From: Pyropia yezoensis
Lineage: Eukaryota > Rhodophyta > Bangiophyceae > Bangiales > Bangiaceae
Reading direction: 5' to 3'
Length of the DNA: 64,000 nucleotides
Assembly: GCA_009829735.1 (NCBI GenBank)
Contig: CM020620.1
Location: forward strand, 11,219,420-11,283,419
Shown here: positions 20,785 to 31,738 of the stretch, piece by piece
How positions within the stretch are numbered: position 1 is the first letter of the stretch
How the letters are laid out: each line of letters begins with the position of its first letter
Translations under genes and position numbers: made by a program
Notes under the pieces: generated by a model
Databases searched by the model: none
What the model was told of the DNA's origin: nothing
The model's input: the letters and a program-made list of their open reading frames with translations, nothing else

Positions 20785-21744
20785 GGCATCGAGCCCAAGC
20801 TGCGGGGAGCACAACCGTGTGCCGCTCGTGGCGTGGGGCGCACTGTGTGCTGGACAGTGGCGTCACAGGACAAGACGGGGGGGTGGTTCAGGCGGTAATC
20901 TCGCATGCGATTCGAAGCTCAGATCTGCGATTCGATGCACGTGCCTCATATACATTTATTTTTTGTGTTCTTCCTTCTGCCTCGCTTGCGCACGGGCCAA
21001 AGAGCCGCGGCTCCCCCCCACGCCCCCCCCTCAACGGCGACGCACAAGCACAATCCCGCCCCCCCCCAAGCCCCCACTTCCTTTCCCCAAGACACCACAA
21101 CCACCATCGGCCGCCGCCTTGCGAGCCGTCCCTGCCTGCCTGCCTGCCATGCCAGGTGGCGGCGGGCGGGTGCCGCCACCGCCTCTGCTTGGCGGCCCGG
21201 GACGTTTTTCGCAGCGGCGGTCGGCTGGTCTTGGCGGTTGGTGTGCGCTCCAGACACCGAGGATGCTGGGCAGCGCGTGTGGGCTATGCGCCGCGAGACG
21301 AGCCGGGAGGGGGGGGGTCAATACAAAGTGCGCAAGGCGATCGGCGAGAAAGGAAGGTGGGGGCTGTACCCGCCCATCCCGAGGCGGTGGGCGTACGTCA
21401 CCCCGCCCTGTCCACGCGGGGCGTTGCAGGACCGTGTCCCTCGCGGGGCGCGCGTCTGGGTGCGGGGAAAGCAGCGCCACACCCGTCCTTCCCGTGCGCT
21501 GGCAGGGGTGGCGTGTCCCCCCCTGAGCGAGCGGCGTCAGACGCAGCCAAAGGCGGGGAGCACCCTGACCTGCTGCAGACCCGACAGACAGTTGTTACAG
21601 AGAGGACACAACGCTACTCTATACACCCTGCGCGCCTCGCTCAACGACAAGGGGAGAAGGAACAAAAAAAGGAAGAGGGATCCACAGACAAGAAGAAGAA
21701 ACAAGGGAGACGCGGCACCGCGAGCACAAGCCAGCAGCCGCTGT
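20785..21744. other. Intergenic downstream of the TPS-TPP gene
   Basis: Long plus-strand ORFs here run on into the antisense strand of the TPS gene and look like shadows. A-rich segments (GAGAAGGAACAAAAAAAGG and AAGAAGAAGAAAC, 21653-21705) lie just past the TPS stop on its 3' side and may belong to the 3' untranslated region. Confidence 0.3.
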
Positions 21745-24700
21745 TCACTCCCGTTGGGACAGCTCTTCCAGGGCGCTGAGGACGTCGGCCACGTCGTCAA
21801 AAAAGTAGCGCGCCTTGGTCGTCTTGCGGCCGACCGTACACGTCAGGACGGCAATGTCCCCCGACATGGACGACGACGCCGCCATCTCATCATCCAGCTC
21901 CGACGCACGCAGGCGGGTGCTCTTGTCGCTGCCCCCATAGCTGCTGCCGGCCGCCCCCCCGCCCGTGGCGGGGGCATCCACGCTCGACGGGCGGCCGTCA
22001 ACGGCGGGCGGGCCAGCCGGGGGGGGGTCCCCGGCGCCGGGCACCGCCTGGGCCGCCGACCGGTCGTCTTCGGTTGGCCACCGCTGGCGGCGGCGGCGCC
22101 GCCACCGGCGGGGGGCGGTGGCCTCGCCATAGGGGAAGCCGTCCAACGCCTCATCGCCCCCTGGGCCGTCCCCCGGGCCGCTGCCACCCGAAGAGTAGCC
22201 CGCCGCCTCTTCCCCACTGCCCGCCAGGGCACCAAGCGATGGGGTGCTGCTGCCGCGATCGGTGGCCCGGTTGAGGCGCGGACTCACCCCCGTCGGCATG
22301 TCCTTGGTGGACCGCTGCTTCTCCGTTTCCCACTCTCGCCGCCGGTCCTCGCCGTGGGCGGCCTCGTCCAGCGCCCCAGAGGTGGTGTTGCGCTGCGCGG
22401 CCGCCGCTTCGCGGATGCCCTCCACCTCATCAAACATTTGCTCATCCGACTTGTCGTCGCCAATGGCAAACAGCAAATCCGGGCCACCCACCCCGCCATC
22501 CACGTGCCGCATACGGCGCACAATCTGGCGTACCGTCGCGCCCTTGTTCACCCCCCTCGGGCGGACGTACAGGATCTTGTGGCCGACGAGCACCTCTAGC
22601 GGGGAGCCACCCAGCACCTCCTCCAGCCGCTGACGCGCCTCCTTGGCCTGCGTAAACGCAAAGTTGCTGTCCGCGTCCCGGTACAACCACGTCACCGACG
22701 ACTCTTTGTCCACGACAAAGGAGCCAGGCGTGTGGCGCTCGAACGTCTTGAGGAGCGAGCGCGCCTGCGCCAGCGCCGCCACCATTGCCTGCTCCACCGC
22801 TGGGTCGCTCTCGGGCCGCTCCTCCCACCAATCCTCTTCAGAGCCGTCAGCAGAGTTCATGTCAGGCATGTGTAGGTCGACTGACCGGAAACCCAAGTCA
22901 GGTGAGGCGGTAGGCAAGTCATCTGGGCTAGGCAGCAACGGCATAGATTGGTGCTTGCCGTGGGCGTGAGGAGCGTGAGGGGTGTGGTGAACAGCGTGCG
23001 CGTGGGGAGCGGCGTGATGATGGTGAGCGTGGTGGGACCGGTCTTTCCTCCGGGATGATGCGCCCCAGCTGGGCGCGTCAGCCAGTGGCGCTGTCCCCGC
23101 TAGGGATCCGGACCCTCGCAAGAGAGGCGATAGGGCAGGAAGAGGAGCCGACCGCGAGGCGGGTCCTTGTCTTGGCAGTGGTGACGACGCCTGAAGGGGA
23201 GACAGCCCCACCGTCGGCGACGGTCCAGCCAGTGGGGAACACCCCGGCAAGGGTGACGCCGCCGTCAGCGGTGACGGCCCCTCCAGGGGAAGAGAAACCG
23301 AAGCACGGTGGGCAGAGGCGCGGAACATGGGGCGGACCCGCGCGGGCCACTGAAGCGCAAAGCCGTGCTCCACCGCAAAGCCAATGCCGAGGCCCGAAAA
23401 CCACCGCCGCATTGTGTCCTTTTGGCGCCCCGTAATGATAAATACCATGTTGGCTTCGTCCTCAGCGAGGCGCTTCAGCAGCGACCGCAGCCGGGGACTC
23501 GGCTCGGCCAGCTCGGGCTGTGACTCCCATTCCCGCAGCGTGCCGTCGTAATCAAGTAGGATGAGGCGGCGTCGGCGGCGTGCAAAGAGCCACCGCACGT
23601 GGGCAACGGGGAGACGTACCAGCTTCTCCACCGCCAACCGACGCGCCGCAGAGTACTGCAGCAAGTCTGAAACAAAGTTGAGGCCCCACTGGGAGGAAGA
23701 GTGCATTAGGATGTAGCGATAGAGCTTCTTGTGTTTGAGCTCCCGCTCCGCGTCGGACATAGTGAGCGCAACATGTAGCGTGTGAGAGACCTCCTCGACC
23801 GACCACGGGTTGCACAGCAGGGCGCCCGGGAGCGACTGCGCTGCACCCGTGTACTCGGACAGGACCAGCACTCCCCGGTTCTTGGCCTGACACACAATGT
23901 ACTCGTACGACACGAGATTCATCCCGTCGCGCAGAGAGGTGATAACCGCCACATCCGCCATCGAGTAGAGCGCGCAGAGGGTATCAAACGACATGGCATG
24001 CTCCCGGTAGTGAATGGGCATGTCATCCACTGTACCAAACCGGCCGTTGATGCGGCCCACTTCCTCCAGGATCTCGGCACGGAAGCCTGCGTACTCCTCA
24101 GACGTGGTCTGCGACGGCGTTGCAATCTGGACCAGCACGACGTGGCCAACGTACTCGGGGTAGGTTTCCAGAAAATGCTCAAACGCGAGCAGCTTGTGGG
24201 GAATGCCCTTGATGTAGTCCAGACGATCGATGCCCAGCAGAACCTTCTTGCCTGCCAGCTCCTCCTTAAGCGCGTCCCGCTGGCGGATGACAGAGGGCCG
24301 CAGCATCGCCGACGTGAAGGTCTTGGTGTCAATGCCAAAGGGAAAAATCGCCACGTGCACCAGCACCCCGTGGTTGTCCACGCAGTTGGGGCGGATGTCC
24401 AGCCCCAGAATGCGCTCGCACGCCGACAGGAAGTGCCGCGCATAGTCATAGGTGTGGAAGCCAATGAGGTCGGCGCCCAGCATACCCTCCAGTAGCTCCC
24501 GCCGAGGTGGCAACGTGCGGTAGAGCTCGCCCGCGGGAAAGGGGGTGTGGAGGAAGAAGCCAATTTTAGCATGCGGCATTCGCTCCCGGAGCATCTTGGG
24601 GACGAGCATCAGCTGAAAGTCGTGCACCCAAAATACCCCATTCTCCTCCCCGCCCCCGCCAGCCTCCCTTCCGCCCCCGGCAGGACCAGCACCAGACCCT

Positions 24701-26316
24701 GGCGCGGGCTCCGCTGCGGGGGCCGCCGCGGGATTGCCCGCTTCCGTTTCCGACCCTACCGTCTCGGCGCTCGCCGCTGCGCCGTCGGCCGATGGCAAGA
24801 GGACGTCTGCCAGCAAGACGTCTGCCGCGTCAACGTCCACTGCAGGGGCAGCCGCCGCCGCCTTGGCATTCGCTGGCCGGCCGGTGGGACCAGGATCCTG
24901 GCCCGGCGGCATGCCCCGGCGGGAGCGCTCAAACTCCCGCAGCAGCGCCAGCGCGTACTCCTCATTGACCCGCTTGTAGGCCTCAAACATCTCTGGGCGG
25001 AAGGAGCGGTCGCCCTCAAATGAGAGGGGCAGGTAGTGGAAGAGTGCCCACAGAACGTTGTTGCAAAACGCCTGGTGTGTCACCGCGTCCGAAGGGCGTG
25101 GAAAGATGGGCGCATACGACAGGACCGCAGACGGCTTGCGCGCACGGAGGCGCGCCTGGATACGTGCCTGCGTGGCCTCGTTGGGCACCTGCCCCGCCGC
25201 AAAGACGGGCATGCCCAGCCACACGATGCGTGTGCGGCTGACCAGGTGGCGAAACGCGGGTACCAGGCCGAGGCCCCCCGCCGACAGCGACGCCTTGACC
25301 GCCCCCGTGTCAGCCGAAATGTCCACGGACAGCTGCAGGCGGAAGGAGGCCACAAAGAGGGGGCCCGAGTGCATGCGCGTCGCGGGGGGCACCCGCTTGG
25401 CCGCCCGCGACGCGGCCGACGCGTGGGCGGCGAACGTCTCGGACGTGCTTGCCGTCGGCATGCTGTCCGACGACATGTGCGGCGGGGCCGTGCCGTTGGC
25501 GGCCGCGACAAAGGCGCCCCGCCGGTCGCGGAGGAGCTTGAGCTCCATCTGCAGGTCCTGCAGCCGCGACAGCAGCACCTCTTCCGTGAGCGTCGACGCG
25601 AGGGAGCTCCGCTGCGCGGCAGCCTCTTCCTCTGCCAGCTCCCGCTGGTACTCGTTGAGGCCGTCGCCCGCCTCCAGGCCGTCCCCCTCCGTGTCCACCG
25701 CGCTCCCGTCGCCACCACTGGCGCCCGTCCCACGCTCGCTGCCGTCCGTGACCGACACGATATCTTCGGGGATGCCGGGCAGAAAGGGGGTGCCCGTCAG
25801 GCCGTGGCCCATGCCAGAGTCGTAGATTTCGCCCTCGGAGAAGGGCCCCGTCTGCAGCAGCCCCACCTTGCCGGCGGGCGTCGTTGCGGCAGACGAGGAA
25901 CCCCCCCCAGGGGCAGACGACCCGCCGCCACCGCCGCCGCCGCTGCCGCCGCCCCCACCACCGCCGCCGCCGCCACCGCCGCCCCCACCTCCGCCCCCCC
26001 CCTTCCCGCCCCCCCCGCCCCCCCCCCGGTCCGCACTCCCCGGCACCCTCCCGCCCGGTACGCCCCGCTGCCCGTCGAGGGAAACGACGGTGGAGGAGCG
26101 CGAGTGCCCGCCCGGCGACGAGCCCGTCGACGCGTCATCCTCCGCCTCCTCCCCGTCGGTGCCGCCACCGCTGGACCCCCCCCCCGGGGCGTCCGTGTCG
26201 CTGCTGCTGCTGCTGCTGCTGCTGTCGTCACGGGAGGAGCCGGACCGGTCCCGGTGCGGCGCCGACGGCGGCAGCGGGTGGCCTAGCGACAGCAGCCGGA
26301 ACAGGATGCCGGCCAT
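21745..26316 (-). CDS. TPS: Bifunctional trehalose-6-phosphate synthase/phosphatase
   Basis: The synthase domain makes trehalose-6-phosphate from a nucleotide-glucose and glucose-6-phosphate; the C-terminal HAD domain dephosphorylates it. The frame is 1523 residues without interruption. The GT20 domain spans about residues 320-905, with the SAGGL loop at 345-349, HDFQ with D566, FFLHTPF with H590, and LGIDRLDYIKG with R698 and K703. The TPP domain spans about 915-1330, with DYDGTL (D922, D924), K1258, and GDDKSDE at 1286-1292. Both centres therefore look intact. Compared with usual class II TPS proteins (about 850-950 residues) it carries a roughly 300-residue acidic/Ser/poly-Gly N-terminal extension, an Ala/Pro/Gly-rich insert at 470-557 inside GT20, a Ser-Pro-Leu repeat plus His-rich insert (about 1010-1125) inside TPP, and a low-complexity linker near the C terminus. 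Cytosolic location is likely, since no targeting peptide is evident. Confidence 0.95.
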   Translation of the reverse strand: MAGILFRLLSLGHPLPPSAPHRDRSGSSRDDSSSSSSSSDTDAPGGGSSGGGTDGEEAEDDASTGSSPGGHSRSSTVVSLDGQRGVPGGRVPGSADRGGGGGGGKGGGGGGGGGGGGGGGGGGGSGGGGGGGSSAPGGGSSSAATTPAGKVGLLQTGPFSEGEIYDSGMGHGLTGTPFLPGIPEDIVSVTDGSERGTGASGGDGSAVDTEGDGLEAGDGLNEYQRELAEEEAAAQRSSLASTLTEEVLLSRLQDLQMELKLLRDRRGAFVAAANGTAPPHMSSDSMPTASTSETFAAHASAASRAAKRVPPATRMHSGPLFVASFRLQLSVDISADTGAVKASLSAGGLGLVPAFRHLVSRTRIVWLGMPVFAAGQVPNEATQARIQARLRARKPSAVLSYAPIFPRPSDAVTHQAFCNNVLWALFHYLPLSFEGDRSFRPEMFEAYKRVNEEYALALLREFERSRRGMPPGQDPGPTGRPANAKAAAAAPAVDVDAADVLLADVLLPSADGAAASAETVGSETEAGNPAAAPAAEPAPGSGAGPAGGGREAGGGGEENGVFWVHDFQLMLVPKMLRERMPHAKIGFFLHTPFPAGELYRTLPPRRELLEGMLGADLIGFHTYDYARHFLSACERILGLDIRPNCVDNHGVLVHVAIFPFGIDTKTFTSAMLRPSVIRQRDALKEELAGKKVLLGIDRLDYIKGIPHKLLAFEHFLETYPEYVGHVVLVQIATPSQTTSEEYAGFRAEILEEVGRINGRFGTVDDMPIHYREHAMSFDTLCALYSMADVAVITSLRDGMNLVSYEYIVCQAKNRGVLVLSEYTGAAQSLPGALLCNPWSVEEVSHTLHVALTMSDAERELKHKKLYRYILMHSSSQWGLNFVSDLLQYSAARRLAVEKLVRLPVAHVRWLFARRRRRLILLDYDGTLREWESQPELAEPSPRLRSLLKRLAEDEANMVFIITGRQKDTMRRWFSGLGIGFAVEHGFALQWPARVRPMFRASAHRASVSLPLEGPSPLTAASPLPGCSPLAGPSPTVGLSPLQASSPLPRQGPASRSAPLPALSPLLRGSGSLAGTAPLADAPSWGASSRRKDRSHHAHHHHAAPHAHAVHHTPHAPHAHGKHQSMPLLPSPDDLPTASPDLGFRSVDLHMPDMNSADGSEEDWWEERPESDPAVEQAMVAALAQARSLLKTFERHTPGSFVVDKESSVTWLYRDADSNFAFTQAKEARQRLEEVLGGSPLEVLVGHKILYVRPRGVNKGATVRQIVRRMRHVDGGVGGPDLLFAIGDDKSDEQMFDEVEGIREAAAAQRNTTSGALDEAAHGEDRRREWETEKQRSTKDMPTGVSPRLNRATDRGSSTPSLGALAGSGEEAAGYSSGGSGPGDGPGGDEALDGFPYGEATAPRRWRRRRRQRWPTEDDRSAAQAVPGAGDPPPAGPPAVDGRPSSVDAPATGGGAAGSSYGGSDKSTRLRASELDDEMAASSSMSGDIAVLTCTVGRKTTKARYFFDDVADVLSALEELSQRE

Positions 26317-27160
26317 GGGGGGGACACGCCCCGCGCGGGGGGGCCCGCGCGCTCGCCCTCAGCGACCTCGGCGGATCAAGGGGACGGGAAAGGGGGGGGC
26401 GGCCGGGGGGGCAGGGGGATAAGAACGGGGGGGGGGGGGGGAGCTCGGCGACAGCGCCTCCAAGCCAGGCCGATCAACCCCGCATGGGGACGGACGGGTG
26501 CCAACAAGGTGCAAAAGGTGCACCGGCGCCAGCGCGGGGCAGCCAACAAACACAACAGGGACAGAGAGGGTCGACAGACCGCGGGCGGCGTCACCTCTCC
26601 TACCTATCTACGCTCCCCGACCCGACGCCGCTTTGTCGCGGCGCCCAGCGCCCGGCGGAGAGAGGGGCGCGCCTTCGCTCTCCCGACCGCGAGTCGTCCT
26701 CGGGCCACTCGTCCAACGGACTCGCAAGTATGCATCCTAGGTTGACAAGTATTTGCGCACCCCTATGAAATGATGTATGCATCCTTTCCTTATACAAGTA
26801 GGCATGCATCTCCGCTTGCCTTGCCCGAACACCGAATCTAATTTCATGTGTCGAAATGCGCAGCGCACAGAGACACAGCGCTAAGTGAATTAAAATGTTT
26901 TGAGTACCGCATCAGATCCTGTTGATTGCGAGCAGACGCGGCCGACGGGCGACTGGGATCAACGCGCGGCCTCGTAGTGAACCGACGGCGACCGCGCCGC
27001 CGAAGACCGAGTCGCCGTTTCTTCCAGTGTGGGGCCCCTTTCGCGTCACCGGGTGGGAGCGGGCGACACACCCCGCCAGTGCTCTCTCCCATCAACGCTG
27101 CTCACCCCCCTCCCCGCCCCCCCCCCCCCCCCCGTCTTGCCCCCCACGCCCCCAGTCATC
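26317..27160. promoter_or_regulatory. Divergent promoter region between TPS-TPP and the methyltransferase gene
   Basis: The two genes are transcribed away from each other from this 844-bp interval. GTATGCATCC occurs twice (26728-26737 and 26775-26784), and a related TGCATCT lies at 26805-26811, all within an AT-richer stretch. The spacing suggests a repeated transcription-factor site shared by both genes. A 13-15 G run lies near 26428-26441, closer to TPS. No TATA box was confirmed. Confidence 0.4.
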
Positions 27161-28705
27161 ATGCCCCCCCCCGCGCCTCTCCCCCCACCCCCACCCGCAC
27201 CCCCAGCCAGCGATGGCGCGGGGTCCCCCCCCCCCTCCCCCCCCCCCCCTCCCGATGCCTTTAACCACCCCTCCACGTGGGACACCTTCTACTCGCCCAC
27301 CCCCCCCGGCTCGCCGTCCCCCCCCAGCTCGCCGTCCCCCCCCGCCGCCAGCAGAGGCGGCGGCAGCGGCAACGGCGGCGGCGGCAGCGACGGCGGCGAC
27401 GACGCCCCCGCCGCCTCCCCTGCCGCCTCTGTGGCCACCACCGCCACGTCGACCGACGACTTGGCCGACGACGACCAAGACGATGACGGCGACGACGATG
27501 GCGTGTACGACTGGTACTCGGCCGACGCCTTCCTCGCCGCCACCGCCGCGCGGCTGCTGCCCCCCTCCGCCCGGGTCGTCGACGTGGGGTGTGGCACGTC
27601 GGCGGTGCTGCCGCTGCTGGTCGATGAGCATGGGTTTGGCGGGGGCGGGGGGGACGACGCCGCCTCCCCCACCCCCACCCCTACCACAACTACCACCACC
27701 ACCACCACCACCGCCGCCGCCGCTGCCACCGCCGCCGCCACCGCCGCCGCCTCTAATGGGGTAGCAACGGCGGCGAAGGATCCCCCCCCCCCGGCAGCGA
27801 CGGCACCCGCGACGGCCCCAGCGGCAGCAAATGTGGGCGCCAGGCGGGGCCTCCCCCGCCTGGTCGGCCTCGACTTTTCGCCCGTCGCCGTTGCGGCCGC
27901 CGCCCGCCGGGGCGCCCGCCGGGGCATTGCGCACGTGGTGGGCGACGCGCGGGCGCTGGGCGCCGCGGTGGGCGGCGGCTGGGACGGGGTGCTTGACAAG
28001 GGGTGCCTCGACTGCTTTGTGTCGGGCGGCAAGGGTGGAGGGGCGGCGGGGGGGGAAGTCACCGCCACCGGTGGTGGTGGTGGTGGTGGTGGTGGTGCTA
28101 GTGGTGATGGTAATGGTACCGGTGGCGACGGCGGTGGCGGTGGCGGTAGCGGCGGTGGCGGCAGCGACGTCGCGGCGCTGCCCCGGCGGCTGGCCGACGT
28201 GCGCGCCTACCTCCGCGGGGTGGCGGGGGCGCTCGCGCCCGGCGGGGTGTGGCTGCTCGTGGCCGTATCGGCGGCGGATGTGGTGGCGCTCATTGAGCGC
28301 GGGGTGCTGGCGCTCGACGCCCCCCCCCCAGAGGGGGGCGGCGGAGGAGGAGGGGGCGGGGGGGGCGGGGCGGGCCGCCGCCCCCGCGTCGCGCCCGCCG
28401 CGTGGGGCACCGGCGCCGCACCCCCCGCCGGCGTCTGGGCGGTACCGCTGGTTGTGGTCGAGGTGCGGGCGTGGCGGGAAAAGCACCTGTACATTGTGCG
28501 GCGGGCGGCCGACGTGGACGGCGGCGGCGGGAGCGGCGGCGGCGGCGGCGGCGGCAGCGGCTTGAGGGCGGGCGGCGGGGGGGATGCCCCGCGGCCGCCC
28601 CTGCGGCTTGTGTGTGAGGAGTGTGGGGTGGGGGGGCCGGCGGCGGCCGCGCCCGCAACGTGTGGGGGGTGTGGCGCCCGGCTGGCGCGGTTTGCGCTCA
28701 GCTAA
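27161..28705 (+). CDS. Class I SAM-dependent methyltransferase (METTL13/EFM4-like) with C-terminal zinc ribbon
   Basis: ATG 27161 is preferred; an upstream in-frame Met at 27029 would add only Pro-rich noise. From 27161 the product is 514 residues. After a Pro/Gly/Asp-rich N terminus, a YDWY segment precedes motif I, VVDVGCGTS (about residues 139-147), the SAM-binding loop. LVGLDFSP is the acidic post-motif strand. WDGVLDKGCLDCF is the DKGxLD signature typical of the EEF1A lysine methyltransferase-like group (METTL13, EFM4, ECE2-like). A C-terminal strand with REKHLYIVRR completes the fold. The protein ends with CEECG...CGGCG, a four-Cys zinc ribbon not usual in that group. Thr, Gly and Ala runs separate the motifs. 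The substrate is inferred only from family resemblance. Confidence 0.8.
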   Translation: MPPPAPLPPPPPAPPASDGAGSPPPSPPPPPDAFNHPSTWDTFYSPTPPGSPSPPSSPSPPAASRGGGSGNGGGGSDGGDDAPAASPAASVATTATSTDDLADDDQDDDGDDDGVYDWYSADAFLAATAARLLPPSARVVDVGCGTSAVLPLLVDEHGFGGGGGDDAASPTPTPTTTTTTTTTTAAAAATAAATAAASNGVATAAKDPPPPAATAPATAPAAANVGARRGLPRLVGLDFSPVAVAAAARRGARRGIAHVVGDARALGAAVGGGWDGVLDKGCLDCFVSGGKGGGAAGGEVTATGGGGGGGGGASGDGNGTGGDGGGGGGSGGGGSDVAALPRRLADVRAYLRGVAGALAPGGVWLLVAVSAADVVALIERGVLALDAPPPEGGGGGGGGGGGGAGRRPRVAPAAWGTGAAPPAGVWAVPLVVVEVRAWREKHLYIVRRAADVDGGGGSGGGGGGGSGLRAGGGGDAPRPPLRLVCEECGVGGPAAAAPATCGGCGARLARFALS

Positions 28706-29244
28706 GTGGGAGAGGGGGGGGGGGGCTGCGGCGGCTTGCGCTCACCCGACCGGCACGGGCGGCGGCGGTTGAGAGAGAGGGGGGGTGTCGGTGGGGGGCG
28801 GGCGGACGGTGTTGGGAGGGGGGCGGGGGATGGAGGTGGGCACCGTAGCCGCCCCCGGCTGCCCAGAGACGAGTGCACAGAGACGAGGCAAAAAAATGAA
28901 AAGAAACAAGAGAAACAGTCAAACGTCAACGTCAAGGACAAGGTCAAGCAGGAGAAGAAAGAAATCGACACGTGGAACGGCGGGGCGCCCCAGGATCAGG
29001 GCGTGTGGGGAAGCGCAGCACCTTGGCAAGGAGGGGGAAGGCGGCGGAGAGGCCGCCCCCGTCCACCCTCCTCTGCGTGCCCCCCCCTCCGCCTTCCCCC
29101 CCACCGACCATATAACCCTTCGCCCCCCACTGGCGCATCGGCGACCCCACCGCCCCAATATCAAAAGATGTTAAGTCAAATAGCACGTCCCCGTGTCCCT
29201 TTGCCCCCGCCCCCCCCCCCCCCCTCCGCCCCCCCGCCAGTCCC
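28706..29244. other. Convergent intergenic region
   Basis: It lies between the 3' ends of the methyltransferase (plus) and the bZIP gene (minus). An A-rich stretch at 28890-28965 is a plausible 3' untranslated or polyadenylation region. C runs increase from 29200. No gene seen. Confidence 0.35.
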
Positions 29245-29430
29245 TCACGCGGACCCCCCCCCCCGACCCCCCCCCCCCCCCGGCGGCTCCTCGTACGGCG
29301 TCATGGACGCGATCGAGTGGCCGTCATCACACTTGGACCGCCCGTGGCCGCTGCCGGCGACCTTGAGCTTGCGGCACCGGGAGCACCGCTTGGGGCCCTC
29401 CCCGCGGCGGCGGTCAAAGACGGCCGCCGC

Positions 29431-29461
<31 letters not shown>

Positions 29462-30092
29462 GTTGCCGCCGCCGCCGCCGCCGCCACCGACGTTGCGGCG
29501 GGTGGCGGCGGCGGCGGGGGGGGGGTGGGGGGGGCGGCGGCGGCGGCTGGTGCTGCGGCGGGTGCGGCGGTGGCGCGCCGCCGCCGCCGCCGCCGCCGGC
29601 GGGGGGGGGGGGCGGGGGCGCGCCAACCGTGCCGGGCGGTGGGGAGGGGGCGGGGGTGCCGCCCCCGCGGGCCCCCCCGCCGGGCCCCGACGCGTCGGCG
29701 GCGGCGGGCCAGGCGGCCCAGCCGCCGCCCCCCCCCCTCCCCCGCGGGGAGGGGGGCAGCCACCCGCCGCCGGCGGCAGCGGCGGCGGCCGCCCCCCCCC
29801 CCCGGCCCCCCCCCCCCGCCCAGCGGTCGCCGGTCAGCGCCGCGACCGTTGCGGCGGCAGCCGCGGCCAGGCCGCCGGGCAGCTCGGCGGGTCCCCCCGC
29901 CGGGGCGCCAGGCCGGGGCGGCGGCGGCGGCGGCGCCCACCGCACCCACCCGCCCCCCCCGGGGGGGGCCCACCAGCCGCCGCCCGCCGCGGCGGCGGCG
30001 GTTAACAGGGCGGCCAGCGGGTGCACCCCGCCGCCGCCGCCGCCACCACCCCCACCGCCACCACCGCCGCCCGCCAGCGATGCCGCCCCGAA

Positions 30093-30123
<31 letters not shown>

Positions 30124-30173
30124 ACCGCCGCGGCGGGTGGCAGCGGCGGCGGGGACGCAGACGGGCCACCGCT

Positions 30174-30204
<31 letters not shown>

Positions 30205-30516
30205 GCCGCGGCAGCCGCCAGCAGCCGCGGCAGCGGCCGCGGCGACCGCGGGGACCCCGACCGCCGCGTCGATGCCGACGCGGCGGCCGAGCCCCCCGAC
30301 GCGGAACCGCCCCCCCACCCGCCGCCGCCGCCCCACCCGCCGCCGCCGCCACCACCACCACCGCTGCCACTCCCGCCCCCACCGCCGCCGCCACCACCAC
30401 CGCCACCACCACCGCCGCTGCCGCCGACAACGGCGGCGGCACCACCACCCCCACCGCCGCCGCCGCCTCCGGCGGGGCGCCCCCCCCCCCCCCCGCGGCG
30501 GCGCGCGCCGCGGCAA
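29245..30516 (-). CDS. C-terminal piece of a low-complexity minus-strand gene, with CX2CX9HX4C motif
   Basis: Most of this frame is Arg/Gly-rich shadow sequence, but its last 65 residues (about 29245-29450) are distinctive: FDRRRGEGPKRC, then a CSRC pair, then GHGRSKC followed by DDGHSI. The pattern CX2CX9HX4C looks like an expanded zinc knuckle. The coding frame upstream of it is probably a different one: 29500-30250 reads better in the frame ending at 29301, with segments such as AELPGGLAAA and TVAALTGDRW. A shift near 29460 is therefore implied. I infer that this is the C terminus of the same gene as the bZIP region. Confidence 0.4.
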
Positions 30517-31211
30517 TCGCCGTCGCCACCGCCGCCGGCGGCAGCCGCCCCAGCAGCGCCCGCAGGTCGGCCGACCCGGCGGCCGCCTCGGCGGCCGTCA
30601 GCACCCCGGCCAACGCCCGCTCCAGCAGCACGTGCGCGAGGAGGGTGGCGTCGGACGGGGGCGCCGCCGCCGCCGCCCCCACCCCCCCGGCGGGGGCCGC
30701 GGCGGCGGCTGCCGACCATGGCCCGACGGCGGCCGGGGGGGTGCCCCCGCCGCCGCCGCCGCCGCCGCCGCCGCTGCCGCCGCCAGGGCCCCACCCGGCT
30801 GGCGGGGACGGCGACGGGCGGGGGCGGCCGCGGCTGGCCCCGCGGCCGCCGCCGCCGCTGTGGGCGCCAGCGCCGCCGCCACCCCCGCCGGCACGGCCGG
30901 GGGGGGGCGGCGCCGCCACCGCAGACTGCCGCCGCGGGGACGAGCCCGCCGGGCCACCCACGGGGGAGGCGGCCGCCGCCGCCCCACCGTCACCGCCGCT
31001 GCCATTACGGCCGCCGCAGCGGGTGCCCCCCCCCCCGCCGCCGCCGCCGCTGCCGCCGCCGCCAGTACCCCCACGGGTGGTGGGGCCACGGCGGCTGCCG
31101 TCGGCATCCCCCCCACCGCCCCCCCCCCCATCGTCACGCCAGTCCCCATCGTGGGACGACTGCTGTGGCGGTGGCGGTGGCGGCGGCGGCGGCGGTGGCG
31201 GTGGTGGCGGC

Positions 31212-31252
<41 letters not shown>

Positions 31253-31707
31253 AAGCGTGGCCACTGGCGGGGCGGCGGGGGGCGACGGCGGGGAGGCGTC
31301 CCCCTCCCCGCCCACCGCCGACGGCGGCGGCGGCGCCCCCCACCCCCCCCCGGCGCTCCCCCCAGCGGCGGCGCCCAGGCTGGCCGCCACCGCCGCGTCG
31401 AGCGCCCGCTGCAGCGCCCCCACCTCGGCTTCCAGCGCCGACACGTGCGCCTTTTGCCGCGCCCGGTACCGCTGCGCCGTGTCCCGGTTGCGGAGGGTGC
31501 GCTCGGCGGCACGCGACGCCCGCCGGCGGGCCCGCGCGTCGCCGCCACCGCCGCCCCCACCACCGCCCCCACCGCCACCGCCACCACCGCCACGGCCACC
31601 GCCGCCGCGGTCACCGCCGCCGCCGCCGCCGCCGCAGACGCCGTCGTCGTCGCCACCGTCACCGCCCTCTCCACCACCGCTGCCGCCACCGCCACCACCA
31701 CCCCCAC

Positions 31708-31738
<31 letters not shown>

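Noticed and set aside
20905-22599. 564-codon plus-strand ORF
   Set aside because: Its second half is antisense to the TPS-TPP C terminus, and the first half lacks any motif.
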